Shown here: positions 60,545 through 64,000 of the stretch, in pieces
Position numbering within the stretch: position 1 is the first letter of the stretch
Layout of the letters: each line of letters opens with the position of its first letter
From: Geosiphon pyriformis
Lineage: Eukaryota > Glomeromycota > Glomeromycetes > Archaeosporales > Geosiphonaceae
Direction: 5' to 3'
Assembly (NCBI GenBank): GCA_016748015.1
Contig: JAAOMT010000400.1
Coordinates: 1-64,000 of the forward strand
Length of the DNA stretch: 64,000 nt
Position numbers and translations under genes: made by a program
Notes under the pieces: generated by a model
Seen by the model: the letters and a program-made list of their open reading frames with translations, nothing else
Told to the model about the DNA's origin: nothing
Database searches by the model: none

Positions 60545-61511
60545 TAATATTAATACTATTATTATTATTTTCAAGAGTAACTGGTTCAACAACTGAATGT
60601 CCACTCCAATCGCGAATATTTGTAAAGCCCAAAATTATCAAAAAAATCAATTCAGGTATAGCTTCGAATACGTAAAAGATCCATTTCTCATGATTAACAC
60701 GATCAGTAATTGAGGAAAACGCTGAAATAACTTTATAAACCATTTCCAATAAGAGTAAAGAAGCGCTAATATATAAAACGGCGATGGTAAATGGTTTTCC
60801 ATTGGTGGTAATTTTTTGACGATATTTGATGGCATAATATGTTATCATGAATAAAAGGATTGCTATTATTGTGGTGAAAAGTAAATTTGATAATCTTCGT
60901 AATATGATTCCAACATGAAAAGCTTGAGATTTTGGATCGAATTTGAATTCGTTCACTGAACCAACTATTCCGATAATTGAAGCGAGCATTAGGACCATAA
61001 TTCTTGTGATGGTCATTTTGAATTGAGTAGAGTTGAAAAATAGTTGATGGTGAATAGTATTCACGTTGATAATTTTATGATTTTTGATCAAATTTGATAT
61101 ACTAGTCACCGTATTATTGGTTGTCATTGTTGTAATCAAGGGATTAATCGAATTCGAGAGTAAAAGATAAAGCGCTTCACAAGCAAGAAAAAAAGTAGCA
61201 GCGAACAAAGCACTACTTGAAATTGCCAAATTTTCAGAGTTTGGTTTCCGAGACCAAGCGAGCCTTAATGTAAATGCTAATGTTCGAAAAAATGCGAATA
61301 AGGTCAAATAAAGACATGGTAATCGTTTCGATTTTAGAAATCGATAAAAATGTAATAAAATTAAAAGTGTGAAAAGTATGGTAAATGTTGTTGTAACTTC
61401 AAAGGTTGGCGATTTTAAGGCAAGGTAAGCTTCCCTTGATATCGATTTTGGGGTGTTGTTGGTAGTATATGTTGAAAATTGTGGTAATAATAATGTTGAT
61501 GTTGATAATGG

Positions 61512-61542
<31 letters not shown>

Positions 61543-61622
61543 AATGTTGATGATGATGACGATGTCGTTGTTGCTGTGATTATTGTGTTTGATATATCAC
61601 TCATTTTTCGTAATTGATTCAT
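60462..61622 (-). CDS. Seven-transmembrane membrane protein, RTA1-like topology
   Basis: An uninterrupted 386-codon frame. The N-terminus is Ser/Thr-rich (about 1-60). Seven hydrophobic segments lie at about 74-95, 101-121, 132-155, 203-224, 240-265, 276-300 and 311-335. The conserved-looking block KSKRLPCLYLTLFAFFRTLAFTLRLAW is in the first loop/second helix, and a helix containing FEAIPELIFLIILGF is the last. The C-terminal tail has a run of 14 Asn encoded by an ATT/AAT microsatellite (60498-60541). Topology and size fit fungal RTA1-like or related 7TM membrane families; the exact family and function are not established here. Two start codons are possible: 61622 and an in-frame ATG at 61604 that has the better A at -3. 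No paralogue or partner gene is nearby. Confidence 0.8.
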
Positions 61623-61895
61623 TGGGTTTGTTGTTTGTTTTTTTGTCGTTTGGAGTGTGTTTTTGACCCAGTTCTCTGAGAACGTTATGAACTTTTTTCG
61701 CTTAACAGACCAAAAGGCAAGAATGTGGGAAGATAAAAAGAAGGAAAAAAAAGGGGGAAGAAAAAATTACAAGTTTAAATAGTGTTTAAAATAAGAAATG
61801 GCTAAAATTTCCACCTTTAAGTCGTCGTCTTCCTCGTCGTAATATAAAAATGTAAAAATTGTTTTAGTAAATATTGGTAGAGAAAGGTTTTTAAA

Positions 61896-61929
<34 letters not shown>

Positions 61930-62619
61930 AAAAGAAATTGGTTGTTTTGCTAAAGAAAGCCCTTTTTGTTTTGAGAAAGAAAAAAGAATTGTAAAACTGT
62001 TAATACCATTCAATTTATACTAGACTCTGAATCTAACTTTAATAGACCTTTGCCAATGTTAAAATTTAGTGATGCCATTTGCTGCACACATACTGTTAAC
62101 AACAAACACAGGCTATCAAATAATTGCTAAAAATTGAACCAAGCTTCTTCCTTTTCCGGTGTAGATAAATAAATCTTTTTCACTTGGCACATTTGGTGTT
62201 ACCCATCCTGAAACTATTTCAAACCAGATTTTGATGAGGATCGAATAAATTGAATGATTGATTGAATGATTGATTGATGGGATTAATTAATTGGATGGGG
62301 ATTAAACAGAATTGGATCGATTGAAATTATAAATGAAATTAATTATTAATTTATTAAAATAAATAAATAAATAAGAATAAGAATTTTTAACGAAAAAAAG
62401 CCAAGATAAAAAAATATTCTTTTTTGGTTTGGTTATCCAGGTTCACTTTTTACGATTATAAAAATTTCTAGATTTTTTTTATTTTTATTTTTATTTTTAT
62501 TGATCGAATCAAAATTTTTTGCGATACCACATGCATTTCTTTAATTTTTCCACCATTGATCGCTTAGTTTGCCAAGAAATAACAATTTTTTTTAACAATG
62601 CGGTCAGTGACGTAAGTTT
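61623..62619. other. Upstream region of the seven-TM gene
   Basis: Contains a purine-rich stretch (about 61730-61770), a (TG)n run and GATTGATTGAATGATTG-type repeats near 62250-62280. It probably includes the promoter, but no TATA-like element stands out. Confidence 0.45.
61895..61926. repeat. (TG)n microsatellite
   Basis: Alternating TG with a single TA interruption near the end. Confidence 0.95.
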
Positions 62620-62622
62620 GCA

Positions 62623-62716
62623 CGAAGAGGAGGAGGAGAAGGGGGAGAAGAAGGAGGAGAAGGGGGAGGAGGAGGAGGAGGAGGAGGAGAAAGAGGAGGA
62701 TGATGATGATGATGGG
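62623..62716 (+). repeat. GGA/GAA polypurine tract followed by (GAT)n
   Basis: About 75 bases of almost pure purine, with several GGGG/GGAGG runs, then GATGATGATGATG. The strand asymmetry is striking in an AT-rich region. Confidence 0.9.
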
Positions 62717-62787
62717 TAGGTTGTGAAGTTATAGATAAAGTATATTTTATTAGTGAAACTTTTTGATTTTAAATCGAATAGCGATTT

Positions 62788-63092
62788 TGATAGATATAGA
62801 CATATATACATAGATATATAGATATATAGATAGATATAGATAGATATAGATATAGATATAGATATAGATACAGATATAGATATAGATATAGATATAGATA
62901 TAGATATAGATATAGATATAGATACAGATACAGATACAGATACAGATACAGATACAGATACAGATACAGATACAGATACAGATACAGATACAGATACAGA
63001 TACAGATACAGATACAGATACAGATACAGATACAGATACAGATACAGATACAGATACAGATATAGATACAGATACAGATACAGATACAGATA
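62788..63092 (+). repeat. Hexanucleotide array (GATATA)n then (GATACA)n
   Basis: About 300 bases of a 6-bp repeat with an ordered change of variant: GATATA units on the left, GATACA on the right, and a single GATATA back-substitution near 63060. Confidence 0.95.
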
Positions 63093-64000
63093 GAAAAAAT
63101 GGAAAATTGATCGTCCTAGCAGAATACCATAATACATTTCGATGAAAGAATTTCTGTATTTTAAGACAATCTGTATCACAATCAATCTATGTATATTCGC
63201 ATATATTAAATATTGAAATTGGGAAATTTTTTTTTTGTTTCCCAGTTATTTCAAAGTTAAATTGAAAAAGGGAATTAAAGGATTAAAAAAGGTTCAATTA
63301 TAATAAAATGATTTCTATTTTAAATCAAATGAAAATGATGATTTCATCGAGGTTTAACCTCCCCTAATCAAAATTTTTAAAATAATAATCAGCAATAAGA
63401 TAAAATAAAATGAAAATAAAATGAAATGAATGAATGAAATTAACTATTTTATGTTGTTTAAATTAAATAAATAAAAGACAAATAATAAAAATTAAAATTA
63501 AAAAAAAGTTTGTAAAATATTATCAGGCTTAATTATTCAGTGTTTTTGTGCTTTACAGCCTTTAGATAATCTTTTAACAAACTGGATAAATGAAATTTAT
63601 ACTAAAAAACGTTTTTAAAATTTTAAAAAGTTGTATTTTAAATCGGTTTTTAAAAATCTGTTGAAAAGATCTAATGACTTCAAAGATTAGGTTTTATAAG
63701 AATAACTTTTATTTTCTGTTAAATCATGACAACGGATCAATTTGAGCAATTTCAAATCTTCATCTTTCGTCTGTTTCCAAAGTTAAAATACCGTTACTGT
63801 TAACATATATATATATATATATATTTTTAATTCTTGATATTAAATTTGATCAAAATTCAAGGCTTCGGGGAAACATCAGAATTATAAGGCAAGTCCCATT
63901 TAAGGATTAAAAAAATCTTTATTATTAATATATTATTATTCTAAGTATTACCAACAATAAAATTAGATGAGAAACTCGATTCTTTCTAAAAACATCGTTC
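63093..64000. other. AT-rich terminal region, no gene assigned
   Basis: Contains a (TA)n run at 63804-63823. A 25-codon frame MTTDQFEQFQIFIFRLFPK (63727-63804) has a codon make-up unlike the AT-rich noise and might be the first exon of a gene continuing past the window, but nothing else supports that. Confidence 0.35.

Noticed and set aside
62519-62719. Glu/Lys-rich ORF 66 codons long
   Set aside because: Arises from the GGA/GAA tract; no supporting signal.
62769-63185. 138-codon (Tyr-Leu)n ORF as a gene
   Set aside because: Entirely produced by a simple hexanucleotide repeat; kept only as a low-interest observation.
63727-63804. First exon of a gene leaving the window (25 codons)
   Set aside because: Codon make-up is suggestive but no splice site or similarity supports it; mentioned only in the terminal-region entry.
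1-64000. tRNA or rRNA genes
   Set aside because: I saw no cloverleaf-compatible box A/box B pair or rRNA sequence by reading; a tRNAscan or covariance search would be needed to exclude them.

Overview
The window looks like nuclear DNA of an early-diverging fungus, most likely an arbuscular mycorrhizal (Glomeromycotina, Rhizophagus-like) genome. The support is extreme AT richness, long ATT/poly-A microsatellites, poly-Asn and poly-Ser tracts in host proteins, and dense relics of one non-LTR (LINE) family and one Ty3/gypsy LTR family of a type I associate with Rhizophagus. The species call is inference from familiarity with these families; no search was run. There is no bacterial-style operon, rRNA, tRNA or CRISPR array that I can support.

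Layout. 0.4-5.0 kb: degraded LINE copy L1 (minus). 5.0-11.8 kb: best preserved LINE copy L2 (minus, head-to-tail with L1), with ORF1 (Ser-rich, two RRM-like folds, CCHC knuckle, coiled coils) and ORF2 (EEP endonuclease, RT, RNase H, zinc knuckle). ORF1 and ORF2 overlap by ATGA. 12.2-17.3 and 31.8-33.55 kb: the two halves of LINE copy C (plus), split by a 14.5-kb LTR element with three LTRs (17,316-31,805) flanked by a 4-bp CCAA duplication. That element reads LTR1, short gag-PR-Cys-rich-dUTPase remnant, LTR2, long gag-PR-Cys-rich-dUTPase-RT-RNaseH-IN-postIN, LTR3, with an antisense solo LTR inside the right-hand gag. 35.1-36.9 kb: an intact host gene for a two-RING protein, with a TATA-like element upstream and a tandem duplication across its stop codon. 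37-42 kb: AT-rich DNA with a dispersed non-coding repeat. 42.1-46.6 kb: minus-strand Ty3 relic that also keeps a dUTPase remnant. 47-54.9 kb: plus-strand Ty3 relic pierced by three solo LTRs of its own family. 54.9-58.9 kb: 5'-truncated LINE copies D and E, D being interrupted by the dispersed repeat. 60.4-61.7 kb: an intact host gene for a seven-transmembrane protein. 61.8-64 kb: microsatellite-rich DNA.

How the parts relate. The main signal is a layered record of retroelement insertion in which nearly all inactivating changes are C-to-T or G-to-A. Stops replace Trp, Gln and Arg codons, and catalytic Asp/Glu/His residues of RT, RNase H, integrase and endonuclease have become Asn/Lys/Tyr. Many of these changes fit a CpA-to-TpA context, which suggests a RIP-like or methylation-deamination process. 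The most interesting biological object is a Ty3/gypsy element that encodes a Cys-rich cassette and a dUTPase-like domain between protease and reverse transcriptase. Only two host genes look intact: the RING protein and the seven-TM protein.
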